A DNA stretch of 26,331 nucleotides from Stenotrophomonas sp. (GCA_003525885.1 DQIG01000076.1:1270-27600); one strand, 5' to 3'; shown: positions 14,339 to 22,771, numbered from the stretch's first letter. The notes: generated by a model not told the origin, from the sequence alone. Program-made: numbers and translations.

Positions 14339-15082
14339 ATGACTCTCTCCCCCGCCCGCTCTGTCGCCCTGGTCACCGGCGGCTCCCGTGGCATCGGCGC
14401 CGCCATCTCCCGCCGGCTCGCCGCCGATGGCCACGCCGTTGCGATCAACTATGCAGGGCGCCGCGACGACGCCGAAGCCTTGGCGGCCGAACTCAACGCA
14501 GCAGGCGCGCAGGCCATCGCGCTGCAGGCTGATGTCGCCGATCCGCAGGCGGTGCGGCAGCTGTTCGATGCCATCGAAGCCCGTTTCGGCGGCATCGACG
14601 TGGTGGTCAACAGCGCCGGCGTACTGCAGCTGGCACTGCTGGCCGACACCGACGACGCCCTGTTCGAGCGGGTGATCGGCATCAACCTCAAGGGCGCCTT
14701 CAACGTGCTCCGCGAAAGTGCACGACGGGTGCGCGACGGAGGCCGGCTGATCACCCTGTCCACCAGTGTGGTCGGCATCCGGCTGGAGAACTACAGCGTG
14801 TACGCCGCCAGCAAGTCAGCGGTGGAGACGATGGGCGCGATCCTCAGCAAGGAGCTGCGCGGGCGCAACATCACCGTGAATGCGGTGGCGCCCGGCCCGA
14901 CCGCCACCGACCTGTTCCTGGATGGCAAGTCGCCCGAGCTGATCGAGCGATTGGCGAAGATGAATCCCCTGGAGCGGCTGGGAACGCCGGAAGACATCGC
15001 CGGCGCGGTGGGATTCCTGGCTGGCACTGATGGCGGGTGGATCAATGGCCAGGTTCTGCGCGCCAACGGCGGTATGGTGTAG
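14339..15082 (+). CDS. Short-chain dehydrogenase/reductase (classical SDR)
   Basis: This 247-residue classical SDR has the nucleotide-binding motif TGGSRGIG (13-20), NSAG (91-94), the catalytic Ser143, Tyr155 and Lys159 (YAASK), and a C-terminal region ending WINGQVLRANGGMV. The Ser-Tyr gap is one residue shorter than in FabG. NYAGRRDDAEAL after the second strand (about 37-48) suggests NADP(H) use. I chose the ATG at 14339 because it gives a normal family N-terminus; an open frame continues upstream but adds no family sequence. It is probably controlled by the divergent LysR gene. The substrate is unknown. The TAG stop overlaps a GTAG repeat head. Confidence 0.92.
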   Translation: MTLSPARSVALVTGGSRGIGAAISRRLAADGHAVAINYAGRRDDAEALAAELNAAGAQAIALQADVADPQAVRQLFDAIEARFGGIDVVVNSAGVLQLALLADTDDALFERVIGINLKGAFNVLRESARRVRDGGRLITLSTSVVGIRLENYSVYAASKSAVETMGAILSKELRGRNITVNAVAPGPTATDLFLDGKSPELIERLAKMNPLERLGTPEDIAGAVGFLAGTDGGWINGQVLRANGGMV

Positions 15083-15139
15083 GCAGTCGCCCACCATGGT
15101 GGGCGCCTCGCCGCGTGCCAACCCAGGTTGGCACCTACC
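15079..15139. repeat. Paired palindromic repeats between convergent genes
   Basis: Two hairpins lie between the convergent SDR and CzcA-type genes. The first has stem CGCCCACC (15088-15095) and GGTGGGCG (15098-15105) and is preceded by GTAG at 15079-15082. The second has stem GTGCCAAC (15115-15122) and GTTGGCAC (15127-15134) followed by CTACC, so its GTAG head is on the minus strand. The same two palindrome types are combined in the 89-bp repeats at 22772-22975. Confidence 0.8.
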
Positions 15140-15162
15140 GGGCGGAGAACCGCATATCGCCG

Positions 15163-18100
15163 TCAGCCCGGCCGCGCCTCGCGGCGGCGATGCACCCAGT
15201 AGTACAGCGTGGGCAACACCAGCAGGGTCAACAGCATCGCCGACAGCAGGCCGCCGATCACCACCACCGCCAACGGCTTCTGGGTCTCGGCACCGATCGC
15301 ATGCGAGGTGGCCATCGGCAGCAGGCCGAACATCGCAAGCAGTGCGGTCATCAGCACCGTGCGCAGGCGCTGCAGGGAACCCTGCACCACCGACTGCAGC
15401 AGGTCCATGCCCTGCTCGCGCAGCTGGGCGAAGCGGCTGAGCATCACCACCCCGTTAAGCACCGCTTGCCCGAACAGTGCAATGAAACCGATCGCCGCCG
15501 ACACCGACAGCGGAATGCCGGTCAACCACAGGGCCAGGATGCCGCCGATCATCGCCAGTGGCACGTTGGCCAGGATCAGTGCGGCACTGCTGATGTCCTT
15601 GAAGGCGTCGAACAGCAGCACGAAGATGATCAGCACCGACAGCGGAATCACCCAGCCCAGCCGCTTCATTGCCCGCTGCTGGTTCTCGAACTCGCCGGAC
15701 CACTCCAGCCGGTAGCCTTCCGGCAGCTGCACGCTGGCATCCACACGCTTGCGCATGTCGGCCACCACGCTGCCCATGTCGCGCCCGGCGATGAAGATGC
15801 TCACTGCCTTCACCCGCTGTGCGTTCTCGCGCGAGATGTTGATCGCGCCGCTGGCCATGCGGAAGTCAGCGACGTCGGACAGCGTCACGGTATGGCCTTC
15901 GCCGATGCCTACCGGGACCGTGCGCAACCGTTGCAGGTCGCGGTCGGCGTCGTCCAGGCGCAGCGTGATCGGGAACTTGCGGTCGCCTTCCCATAGCTCG
16001 CCGACCTGGCGCCCGCCCAGTGCGGTCTCGATCACCTCGTCGATGTCGCGCACATTGAGGCCATAGCGTGCGGCGCGATCACGGTCGATTTCGATCTGCA
16101 GCTGCGGCAACGATCCGTCACGATCAATGAAGGCGCTCTCCACGCCCTCCACGCCACGCACCTGGCCCAGGATCGCCTGCGCCTGCTGGTTCAGCACGTC
16201 CAGATCCGAGCCGCTGACCTTGATCACCACCTGGCCCTTGATCTGCGAGATGCTCTCCAGGATGTTGTCGCGCACCGGCTGCGAGATCGAGAACTCCGGC
16301 CCCGGAATGCGCTGCTCCAGCGTGCGCTGCAGATCGCTCACCAGCTGCCGCTTGTCCACGCCCTTCGGCCACTCCTTCTCTGGCTTCAACGCCACCAGCG
16401 CCTCGATCTGGTTGGCGCCCTTGGCATCGGACCCGTCTTCCGGGCGACCCAGTTTGGCCACCACCGTCGATACCTGCGGGAAGGTGCCGACCAGCTCACG
16501 GATGCGCCGCGACTGCTGTTGCGCCTCGGCCAGGCTGGTGCTCGGGTCGAGCGTGGCGGTCAACCAGATCGATCCTTCGTCCAGCTCGGGCAGGAACTCC
16601 GACCCCAGGCGGGTGCCCAGCGCCAGCGTGCCGACCAGCAGCGCAACCGCGGTCAATACCACCGCACGCGGGCGGGCCAGTGCGTGTTCCAGGATCGGCC
16701 GGTACCAGCCGGTCAGGCGGTCCATCAATGGATTGCCGTCACGCATGCGGTCCCGCCGCAGCCACCAGTAGCAGAACAGAGGCACCACGGTCAGCGCCAG
16801 GATCAACGCACCGATCAATGCCGAGGTCACTGAGTACGCCATCGGCGCGAACATGCGGCCCTCCTGGCGCTGCAGGGTGAAGATCGGGATGTGTGCGGCG
16901 ATGATGATCAACATCGAGAAGAACGTCGGGCGGCCCACTTCCGATGCAGCTGAAAGAATGGTAGAGAACCGTGTCTTCCGGTCGGCCGTAGGGGGCAGCT
17001 TCGACAATCGAGAGACGATGTGCTCGGTCACGATCACCGCACCATCGATGATGATGCCGAAGTCCATCGCACCCAACGACAGCAGGTTGGCCGGTACACC
17101 CCACAGATGCAGGCCGAGGAAGGTCGACAGCAGTGCCAGCGGCATCATCGCCGCCACGATCAGCGCGGCTCGGGCGTTGTACAGGAACAGCCACAGCACC
17201 AGGAACACCAGCACCGCGCCTTCCAACAGGTTGCTGAAGACGGTTTTCAGTGTGGTCGAAACCAGCCACGAGCGGTCGTAGAACGGCTCGATGCTGACCC
17301 CGGCCGGCAGCTGGTTGGCTTCGATCTCGGCGATGCGTGCATGCAGCGCGTCGAGCACGTCGGACGGGTTCTCGCCCTTGCGCATCAGCACCATGCCGAA
17401 CACCGCATCGTCATTGTCGTCCTGGCCGACCAGGCCCTGCCGGGGCAGCCCGGTGTCGGCGATGCCGGCAAGGTCGCGCACCAGGATCGGCGTGCCTCCG
17501 CGCTGCGCCACCACCACGTTGCCAATGTCGGCCGGCGAGCGCATCAGGCCGACGCCGCGGATCAGGAACTGCTGCTGCCCGCGTTCCACATAGCCGCCGC
17601 CCGCGTTCGAGCTGCCCTTTTCCAGCGCCTCGGCGAACTCACCCAGGCTGATGCCGCGGTCACGCAGCTTGTCCAGGTCCGGCTTGACCTGGAAGGTGCG
17701 CGCGAAGCCGCCGAAACTGATCACATCGGCCACGCCCGGCACGGTGCGCAGGCTGCGTTCCATCGTCCATTCCTGCACGGTACGCAGCTGGGTCGGGGTC
17801 AGGTGCGGGCCTTTCAGCACATAGCGGTAGATCTCGCCCACCGCCGAACTCATCGCCTCCAGTTCCGGGGTCACCCCTTCCGGCAGCTCCACGCCCTGCA
17901 GGCGCTCCAGCACCTGCTGGCGCGCGAAGTAGTCATCGGCCTTGTCATCGAAGGTCAGGATGATCATCGACAGGCCGAACTGCGTATGCGAGAACACCCG
18001 CACCGAATGCGGAATGCCGGACAGCGCCACTTCCAGCGGCATCGTCACCTCACGCTCCACCTCTTCGGCGGCACGGCCCGGGTGCAGCGACACCACCGTC

Positions 18101-18240
18101 ACCTGGGTGTCGGACACATCCGGGAAGGCTTCCACCGGCAGCACGCGGAACGCGGCGATGCCAGCGCCGATGAACAGCAGCAGCGCCAGCATCACCATCA
18201 GCGGCTGGCGCAGGCAGTAGGCAATCAGGCGATCGATCAT
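15163..18240 (-). CDS. czcA: Heavy-metal RND efflux pump, CzcA type
   Basis: This 1025-residue inner membrane pump has the full RND layout of two repeats, each with one helix, a large periplasmic domain and five or six helices. The family starts MIDRLIAYCLRQPLMVML and has EAFPDVSDTQV at about 37-47. The fourth-helix motif is DFGIIIDGAVIVTEH, with Asp393, Asp399 and Glu406; this is the pattern of pumps for divalent cations (Zn, Co, Cd, Ni: CzcA/CnrA), not of the monovalent Cu/Ag pump CusA. The usual Asn after Glu406 is His407. Its ATG overlaps the czcB stop (ATGA). It exports metal in a complex with the adaptor and outer membrane channel encoded upstream. Czc naming reflects the family; the metal is not proven. 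Confidence 0.93.
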   Translation of the reverse strand: MIDRLIAYCLRQPLMVMLALLLFIGAGIAAFRVLPVEAFPDVSDTQVTVVSLHPGRAAEEVEREVTMPLEVALSGIPHSVRVFSHTQFGLSMIILTFDDKADDYFARQQVLERLQGVELPEGVTPELEAMSSAVGEIYRYVLKGPHLTPTQLRTVQEWTMERSLRTVPGVADVISFGGFARTFQVKPDLDKLRDRGISLGEFAEALEKGSSNAGGGYVERGQQQFLIRGVGLMRSPADIGNVVVAQRGGTPILVRDLAGIADTGLPRQGLVGQDDNDDAVFGMVLMRKGENPSDVLDALHARIAEIEANQLPAGVSIEPFYDRSWLVSTTLKTVFSNLLEGAVLVFLVLWLFLYNARAALIVAAMMPLALLSTFLGLHLWGVPANLLSLGAMDFGIIIDGAVIVTEHIVSRLSKLPPTADRKTRFSTILSAASEVGRPTFFSMLIIIAAHIPIFTLQRQEGRMFAPMAYSVTSALIGALILALTVVPLFCYWWLRRDRMRDGNPLMDRLTGWYRPILEHALARPRAVVLTAVALLVGTLALGTRLGSEFLPELDEGSIWLTATLDPSTSLAEAQQQSRRIRELVGTFPQVSTVVAKLGRPEDGSDAKGANQIEALVALKPEKEWPKGVDKRQLVSDLQRTLEQRIPGPEFSISQPVRDNILESISQIKGQVVIKVSGSDLDVLNQQAQAILGQVRGVEGVESAFIDRDGSLPQLQIEIDRDRAARYGLNVRDIDEVIETALGGRQVGELWEGDRKFPITLRLDDADRDLQRLRTVPVGIGEGHTVTLSDVADFRMASGAINISRENAQRVKAVSIFIAGRDMGSVVADMRKRVDASVQLPEGYRLEWSGEFENQQRAMKRLGWVIPLSVLIIFVLLFDAFKDISSAALILANVPLAMIGGILALWLTGIPLSVSAAIGFIALFGQAVLNGVVMLSRFAQLREQGMDLLQSVVQGSLQRLRTVLMTALLAMFGLLPMATSHAIGAETQKPLAVVVIGGLLSAMLLTLLVLPTLYYWVHRRREARPG

Positions 18241-19409
18241 GGGGCGGCGTGCCCCGTGCCGGTGCCGGCGGGCGCCGGCGTGCTGTCCACCAGCTGCTGC
18301 AGCAGCAGGCCGCCTTCGACCACCACCTTGCTGCCTACCGCCAGGCCCTCACGCACCCACAGGCGGCCATCGCCCAGTTCCTCGGCGTGCACGGCGTGGC
18401 GCACGAAGCGGCCCTTGCCCTCTTCGACGAACACCACCTGCTTTCCATCAATCAGCAGCACCGCGGCATCGGGCAACGAGACACCGCCCTCGGCCGGCAT
18501 TGCAACCTGCGCACGCACGTACTGGCCCGCTTTGAAACCCCGTGCACGGTTGTCCAGCTCGGCACGCGCCTGCACCACGCGGCGCTCGCTGTCGACGAAG
18601 TCATCCACGTGCTGCAGGGTCGCCTGCAGCGGCTGTCCATCGGTGCCGGGCACGCTCACCTGCATGCCCGCCTTCAAGCGTCCGGCCAGGCTCTCGGGAA
18701 CATCGAGCAGCAACCACAAGCGGTCCGGATCGCCAACCACCGCCAGCGGCTGTTCGCTCTCGGGGCTGACCGCCATGCCTGGGCTCATCCGCCGCTCCAC
18801 CAGCACGCCGTCGATGGGTGCGCGCAGTGGCAGGCGCTGGTCGACGTGCTGGCCATTGCCATACGCCTTGGCGAAGGCGGTCGCACGCGCATGATCGGCC
18901 TGGCTGCCGGCGAAGTTGGCCTCGGCCTCGTCCAGCTCGCGGCCGGACGCAACACCCGCCGCATGCAGTTCGCGGGTGCGCTCCAGTTCCCTGCGCGCCT
19001 GCTGCAGCTCGGCACGGCCACGCACGCCGTCGGCCTGGGCCTGGCCGAACTCGGGCGAAGTGATCCAGGCGATCACCTGGCCCGCCTTCACCTTCTGCCC
19101 GGGCTGCGCCTCGATGCGCGCCACCTGCCCCGCCAACGGCGTGCGCAGTGCACTGGATCGGGTCTCGTCCCAGACCACGCGGCCCGGCAGCTGCAGGCTG
19201 GCGCTGGCGCCGGCGGTCACCGCCTCGCTGCGCAGCACGTCCAGCTGGCGGCTGCCGGCCGGAAACTGGATCTGGCCGGCGCTGACCTGCGGTGCATCCT
19301 CGGTATACGACGCCGCTTCGCGGCCGCAGCCGCCCAGCAGGGCCAGCGCCAGCAAGACCGGCAGCACGGCGTGTCGCGCCCGCGGGCGATGGGCGACAGT
19401 GGACTTCAT
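18237..19409 (-). CDS. czcB: RND membrane fusion lipoprotein, CzcB type
   Basis: This 390-residue adaptor starts with a lipoprotein signal peptide ending LLGGC. The body follows the HlyD/CzcB order: barrel-sandwich half-motif (LAGQVARIEAQPGQKVKAGQVIAWI), an alpha-helical hairpin (about 125-185), the second half (LRAPIDGVLVERRMSPGMAV) and beta-barrel plus membrane-proximal domains. It lacks the His-rich C-terminal extension seen in Cupriavidus CzcB. It links the inner membrane pump to the outer membrane channel. Its ATG at 19409 overlaps the stop of the channel gene by four bases. Confidence 0.93.
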   Translation of the reverse strand: MKSTVAHRPRARHAVLPVLLALALLGGCGREAASYTEDAPQVSAGQIQFPAGSRQLDVLRSEAVTAGASASLQLPGRVVWDETRSSALRTPLAGQVARIEAQPGQKVKAGQVIAWITSPEFGQAQADGVRGRAELQQARRELERTRELHAAGVASGRELDEAEANFAGSQADHARATAFAKAYGNGQHVDQRLPLRAPIDGVLVERRMSPGMAVSPESEQPLAVVGDPDRLWLLLDVPESLAGRLKAGMQVSVPGTDGQPLQATLQHVDDFVDSERRVVQARAELDNRARGFKAGQYVRAQVAMPAEGGVSLPDAAVLLIDGKQVVFVEEGKGRFVRHAVHAEELGDGRLWVREGLAVGSKVVVEGGLLLQQLVDSTPAPAGTGTGHAAP

Positions 19410-20653
19410 CGGGACTCTCCTTCAGCAACGGATGTGGCCGCTTCCCAGCGCGCCAGGGCAATGGCATGGTCGGCACGCGCTTCGATCAGCGCGGCCTCGA
19501 AGTCGCGCCAGCTGCGGCGCGCATCCAGCAGATCGGTCAGGCTGGCGGCGCCGCGCCGGTAGGCCAGTTCGATGCCCTGCACCGCCTTGCGCGCGGCGTC
19601 GGACTGCAGTCCTTCGTAGTCGCTGCGGCGCTGCGCGGCGGACTGCGCGCTGGCCTGCAGCAGGTCAAGTTCGGCGCGCGCTTCGCGCTGCAGAACCTGC
19701 AGCTGCAGCGCGGCATTGTCACGGTCGGCCTCGGCACGCTGGATCGCGCCGCGTGCACGTGACGGGCCACCGAGCGGGATGGTCAGCGACACGCCCCAGG
19801 TGACGCCACTGATGTCGGTCGGCTCTCGCTCGGCTTCCACGCCCAGCTGGATGTCGCGATGGCGCTCACTGCGTGCCAGCGCCACACCGGTATCGGCAGC
19901 AGCCAGGCGCGAGCGTGCCGCGCGCAGGTCGGCGCGCTGCTGCGGATCGAACGCTCGCGTTGCGGCAACGCCTGCGGGGTCTGGCCAGGGATCATCGGCG
20001 CTGAGGTCACCGCTGTCGTCACGGCCGAGCAGCAGGCCCAGCGCATGCCGCGCATCGCGCAGATCCAGCGCCGCCTCCCGCGCGGCGTCGGCCACCGCGA
20101 GGTCATCCACCGCCAGCCGCGCGCGGTCGACCGGTGCCATCGCCCCGGTGGCGACCTGCTTGTCGGCTGCTGCCATCTGCTCGGCCGAACTCTGGCGGTT
20201 GGCCTCGGCAATATCCACCCGCTCCTGCGCGCTCTTCAGGCCGAAGTAGGCCTCATGCAGCGCCACCTGCTGGCGGCGCCGGGTATCGAGCATCTCCAGC
20301 CCGGCCACTTCCAGCAGCGCATCGGCCTGGCGGATGCGCAATGCGCGCTTGCCACCACGCTCCCAGGTCCAGCCCAGGCCCAGCGTGCTGTCCACCCGCT
20401 TGTCCTGCCAGCGGCCCGGGCCGATGCCGTGCTTGGGGCTGATCTTGCTGGTGCCGATCGACACCTCGGTGGCCGGGCGCAATGCCGCTGTCTGCGCATC
20501 GCCCTGCACCCCGCGCAGCTCCAGCGCCGCCGCGCGCAGGTCCGGGTTGTGTGCTTCCATTGCGCGCTGCGCGTCCAGCAGGGTCAGTGCCGATGCCGTG
20601 GGTGCGCACAGGAGGGCGGCCAACACGGCCGCAACATGGGGTGAGAAATTCAT
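19406..20653 (-). CDS. czcC: Outer membrane efflux protein, CzcC type
   Basis: This 415-residue TolC-like channel has a signal peptide (MNFSPHVAAVLAALLCAPTASA) and two repeats of long coiled-coil helices, for example AHNPDLRAAALELRGVQGDAQTAALRP and the matching FDPQQRADLRAARSRLAAADTGVALARSER. Its second half contains WGVSLTIPLGG and YRRGAASLTDLLDARRSW, both family blocks. It is the first gene of the czcCBA operon. The ATG at 20653 has no Shine-Dalgarno sequence; just before it is a 20-bp palindrome, and in-frame GTG codons at 20662 and 20677 are alternative starts. The gene diverges from the two-component system that probably controls it. Confidence 0.9.
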   Translation of the reverse strand: MNFSPHVAAVLAALLCAPTASALTLLDAQRAMEAHNPDLRAAALELRGVQGDAQTAALRPATEVSIGTSKISPKHGIGPGRWQDKRVDSTLGLGWTWERGGKRALRIRQADALLEVAGLEMLDTRRRQQVALHEAYFGLKSAQERVDIAEANRQSSAEQMAAADKQVATGAMAPVDRARLAVDDLAVADAAREAALDLRDARHALGLLLGRDDSGDLSADDPWPDPAGVAATRAFDPQQRADLRAARSRLAAADTGVALARSERHRDIQLGVEAEREPTDISGVTWGVSLTIPLGGPSRARGAIQRAEADRDNAALQLQVLQREARAELDLLQASAQSAAQRRSDYEGLQSDAARKAVQGIELAYRRGAASLTDLLDARRSWRDFEAALIEARADHAIALARWEAATSVAEGESR

Positions 20654-20655
20654 GC

Positions 20656-20675
20656 GCGTCACGGTAAGGTGACGC
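20656..20675. promoter_or_regulatory. 20-bp inverted repeat directly before czcC
   Basis: GCGTCAC (20656-20662) and GTGACGC (20669-20675) form a perfect 7-bp inverted repeat around six bases, two bases upstream of the czcC ATG. It has the same 7-6-7 geometry as the repeat before copC but another sequence. As DNA it could be an operator; as RNA it would fold into a hairpin covering the ribosome entry site. Confidence 0.6.
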
Positions 20676-20676
20676 A

Positions 20677-20714
20677 CTTGCGCCAAACTTGCCCCAACCT
20701 TGCACGAAGCTTGC
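20677..20714. promoter_or_regulatory. Four CTTGC direct repeats at 11-bp period, likely response-regulator site
   Basis: CTTGC occurs at 20677, 20688, 20699 and 20710, each exactly 11 bp after the last, with GCCAAA, CCCAAC and ACGAAG between. Same-face direct half-sites at about one helical turn are how OmpR-family regulators bind as head-to-tail dimers, so four half-sites would hold two dimers. The array fills most of the gap between the divergent czc operon and the response regulator gene and ends one base before the latter's ATG. Confidence 0.7.
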
Positions 20715-20715
20715 A

Positions 20716-21390
20716 ATGCGAATCCTGCTGATCGAAGACGATGCCGCTCTGGCCGATGGACTGATCCGTGCCCTGCAGGGCGCGGGTCATCTGTGCGACC
20801 ACCTGTCGCGCGGGCTGCATGCACCCGCTGCACTGGCCAGCGCACCGTATGACGTGATGGTGCTCGACCTTTCATTGCCCGACGTCGATGGCCTCGACCT
20901 GCTCTCGCGCCTGCGCAACGACGGTGTCACCCTGCCGGTGCTGATCCTGACCGCACGCGATGGCGTGGAGGACCGCATCCTCGGCCTCGACCGGGGTGGC
21001 GATGATTACCTGGCCAAGCCATTCGCACTGGGTGAGCTGGAAGCGCGCCTGCGAGCGCTGTCACGCCGCCGCAGCGATGCGCCGGCGCAGAAGCGATTGG
21101 GCCGCCTGTGCTTCGACAGCATCCGCAATGAAGTGCAGGTGGACGGCCAGCGCATCGAACTGACCGCGCGTGAGCTGTCGCTGGTCGATGCACTGATGCA
21201 GCATCCCGGCCGCACCGTCACCAAGCAGCGCCTGTTCGACGCACTGTACAGCTGGGACCACGAGGCCAACCTGTCGGTGATCGAAGTGCATGTCAGCCGC
21301 CTGCGCCGCAAGCTGGAACAGGCCCACGCCGGCGTCGGCATCCGTATGCTGCGTGGCCTGGGTTATCGCTTGGAGGCCGTGGGTGACTGA
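20716..21390 (+). CDS. OmpR-family response regulator, TctD/QseB-like, next to czc operon
   Basis: This 224-residue regulator has a receiver domain with Glu7-Asp8-Asp9, phosphoacceptor Asp51 (MVLDLSLPDVDGLDLL) and the conserved Lys in GGDDYLAKPFALGELEARL. The winged helix (about 125-220) includes HPGRTVTKQRLFDALYSWDHEANLSVIEVHVSRLRRKL, split in the TctD/QseB style and not the CusR style. GAAG (20706-20709) may serve as the ribosome binding site eight bases ahead of the ATG but lies within the CTTGC repeat array. The kinase start overlaps this gene's stop. It probably controls czcCBA and itself (inference from divergence and the operator array). Confidence 0.9.
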   Translation: MRILLIEDDAALADGLIRALQGAGHLCDHLSRGLHAPAALASAPYDVMVLDLSLPDVDGLDLLSRLRNDGVTLPVLILTARDGVEDRILGLDRGGDDYLAKPFALGELEARLRALSRRRSDAPAQKRLGRLCFDSIRNEVQVDGQRIELTARELSLVDALMQHPGRTVTKQRLFDALYSWDHEANLSVIEVHVSRLRRKLEQAHAGVGIRMLRGLGYRLEAVGD

Positions 21391-22765
21391 GCGCGTGCAC
21401 AGCCTGCGTGGCCTGTTGCTGCGCCGCCTGTGGCTGCCGCTGCTGGTGCTGCTGTTGTGCAGCGCGGTGGGTTCGTTCGCGCTGGCGCGCTTCTATGCCG
21501 GCCAGGTCTACGACCGCTGGCTGCTGGATTCCGCCATGTCGTTGTCCGAGCTGGTGAAGGTGCAGGACGGGCGTGCCTCGATCGAGATCACGCCAGCGGT
21601 GTCGCGCATGTTCACCTGGGACACCGCCGATGAAGTGCATGGCGAAGTGGTCGATGCCGACGGCGGGCGCCTGTATGGCGACCTTCCCGAAGCACTGCCC
21701 CGCCCTGCAGTCGCGGCCGGAAATGATGACGATGCCGTCTACTACGACGCGCGCCTGCGCGGGCAGCCGGTGCGCATGGTCGAAGTCGTCGTCAGCGCCG
21801 GGCCCGGCCACGATATCCGGCTGCGCGTGGCCGAGACGCTGCGCAAGCGGCACCGGCTGGAGCGCAAGCTGCTGCTGACCAGCATCCCGTTCCAGGCCGC
21901 GATCCTCGCGCTGGCCGCCTGGCTGGCCTGGTCCGGCACCGGCGCTGCCGCGCGCCATGCAAACCAGGTGGCGCGGCGCTTGGCCAGCCCCCGCCCGGAC
22001 CCGCTGGCGCCTCTGGAGCCCGCGCAGGAGGCGCCGCGCGAGCTGTGGCCGGCGGTGGAGGCGTACAACGCACTACTGCAGCGACTGGACGCCATGCAGG
22101 CCGCGCAACGGCGCTTCGTCAGCAATGCCGCACACCAGCTGCGCACGCCGCTTGCGGCAATGCAGGTGGAACTGGAAAGTTCACTGCGCCAGCATGATCC
22201 GCAGGCGCAGCAGTTGGCGCTGTCCGGCACGCTGGCCGGGCTGGCGCGGCTGCAGCACCTGGTCAACCAGCTGCTGATGCTCAGCCGCTCCGAAGATCCC
22301 CATGGCAGCGCGCTGCCGCTGCAATCGCTGGACCTGGCTGCGCTGGCGCGTGGCGTGGTCGAGCGTTACGCCGATCGTGCGTTGGCGACGGGCGTGGACC
22401 TGGGTTACGACGGACCCGACGACGGCGTGCACGTACAGGGCGATCCACAGCTGCTGCGCGAGGCACTGGGCAACCTGCTGGACAACGCGCTGCGCTACGG
22501 CGCTGCGCCCGGTGTGATCACCCTCGGCGTTCGGCAGGAGGCTGACGGCGTGCAGGTATGGGTGGACGATGACGGCGCCGGCATCGCCGAAGCCGAACGC
22601 GCGCGCGTCACGGAACGCTTCTACCGGGCCAGCAGCGAGGGCGACGGCTGCGGGCTGGGCCTGGCGATCGTGGCCGAGATCGCGCAACGGCATGGTGCGA
22701 TGTTGAAGATCGGAACGGCGCCGCTCGGTGGCGCGCGCGTGGGGTTGCGGTTCCGTTCCCGTTGA
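21383..22765 (+). CDS. Sensor histidine kinase, TctE-like
   Basis: This 460-residue kinase starts with GTG at 21383, overlapping the regulator gene by 8 bases. It has a first transmembrane helix (about 13-33), then a periplasmic sensor domain of the TctE/2CSK type (YDRWLLDSAMSLSELVKVQDG) to about 160, and a second helix at about 172-190. His251 in RFVSNAAHQLRTPLAAM is the phosphorylation site; NLLDNALRYG is the N box and GDGCGLGLAIVAEIA the G box. The AAHQLRTPLA form is the TctE/QseC type, not the heavy-metal type used by the kinase at 11912. TctE relatives often sense organic acids, so what it senses beside a metal pump is open. Confidence 0.9.
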   Translation: MTERVHSLRGLLLRRLWLPLLVLLLCSAVGSFALARFYAGQVYDRWLLDSAMSLSELVKVQDGRASIEITPAVSRMFTWDTADEVHGEVVDADGGRLYGDLPEALPRPAVAAGNDDDAVYYDARLRGQPVRMVEVVVSAGPGHDIRLRVAETLRKRHRLERKLLLTSIPFQAAILALAAWLAWSGTGAAARHANQVARRLASPRPDPLAPLEPAQEAPRELWPAVEAYNALLQRLDAMQAAQRRFVSNAAHQLRTPLAAMQVELESSLRQHDPQAQQLALSGTLAGLARLQHLVNQLLMLSRSEDPHGSALPLQSLDLAALARGVVERYADRALATGVDLGYDGPDDGVHVQGDPQLLREALGNLLDNALRYGAAPGVITLGVRQEADGVQVWVDDDGAGIAEAERARVTERFYRASSEGDGCGLGLAIVAEIAQRHGAMLKIGTAPLGGARVGLRFRSR

Positions 22766-22771
22766 CGTCCT

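Noticed and set aside
15163..18240. Naming the RND pump CusA (copper/silver)
   Set aside because: The fourth-helix motif DFGIIIDGA is that of divalent-metal pumps, and the adaptor lacks Met-rich Cus features.
17020..19562. Two long plus-strand open frames over czcA and czcB
   Set aside because: Both are antisense to well-recognised efflux genes and have no recognisable domain, signal peptide or start context.
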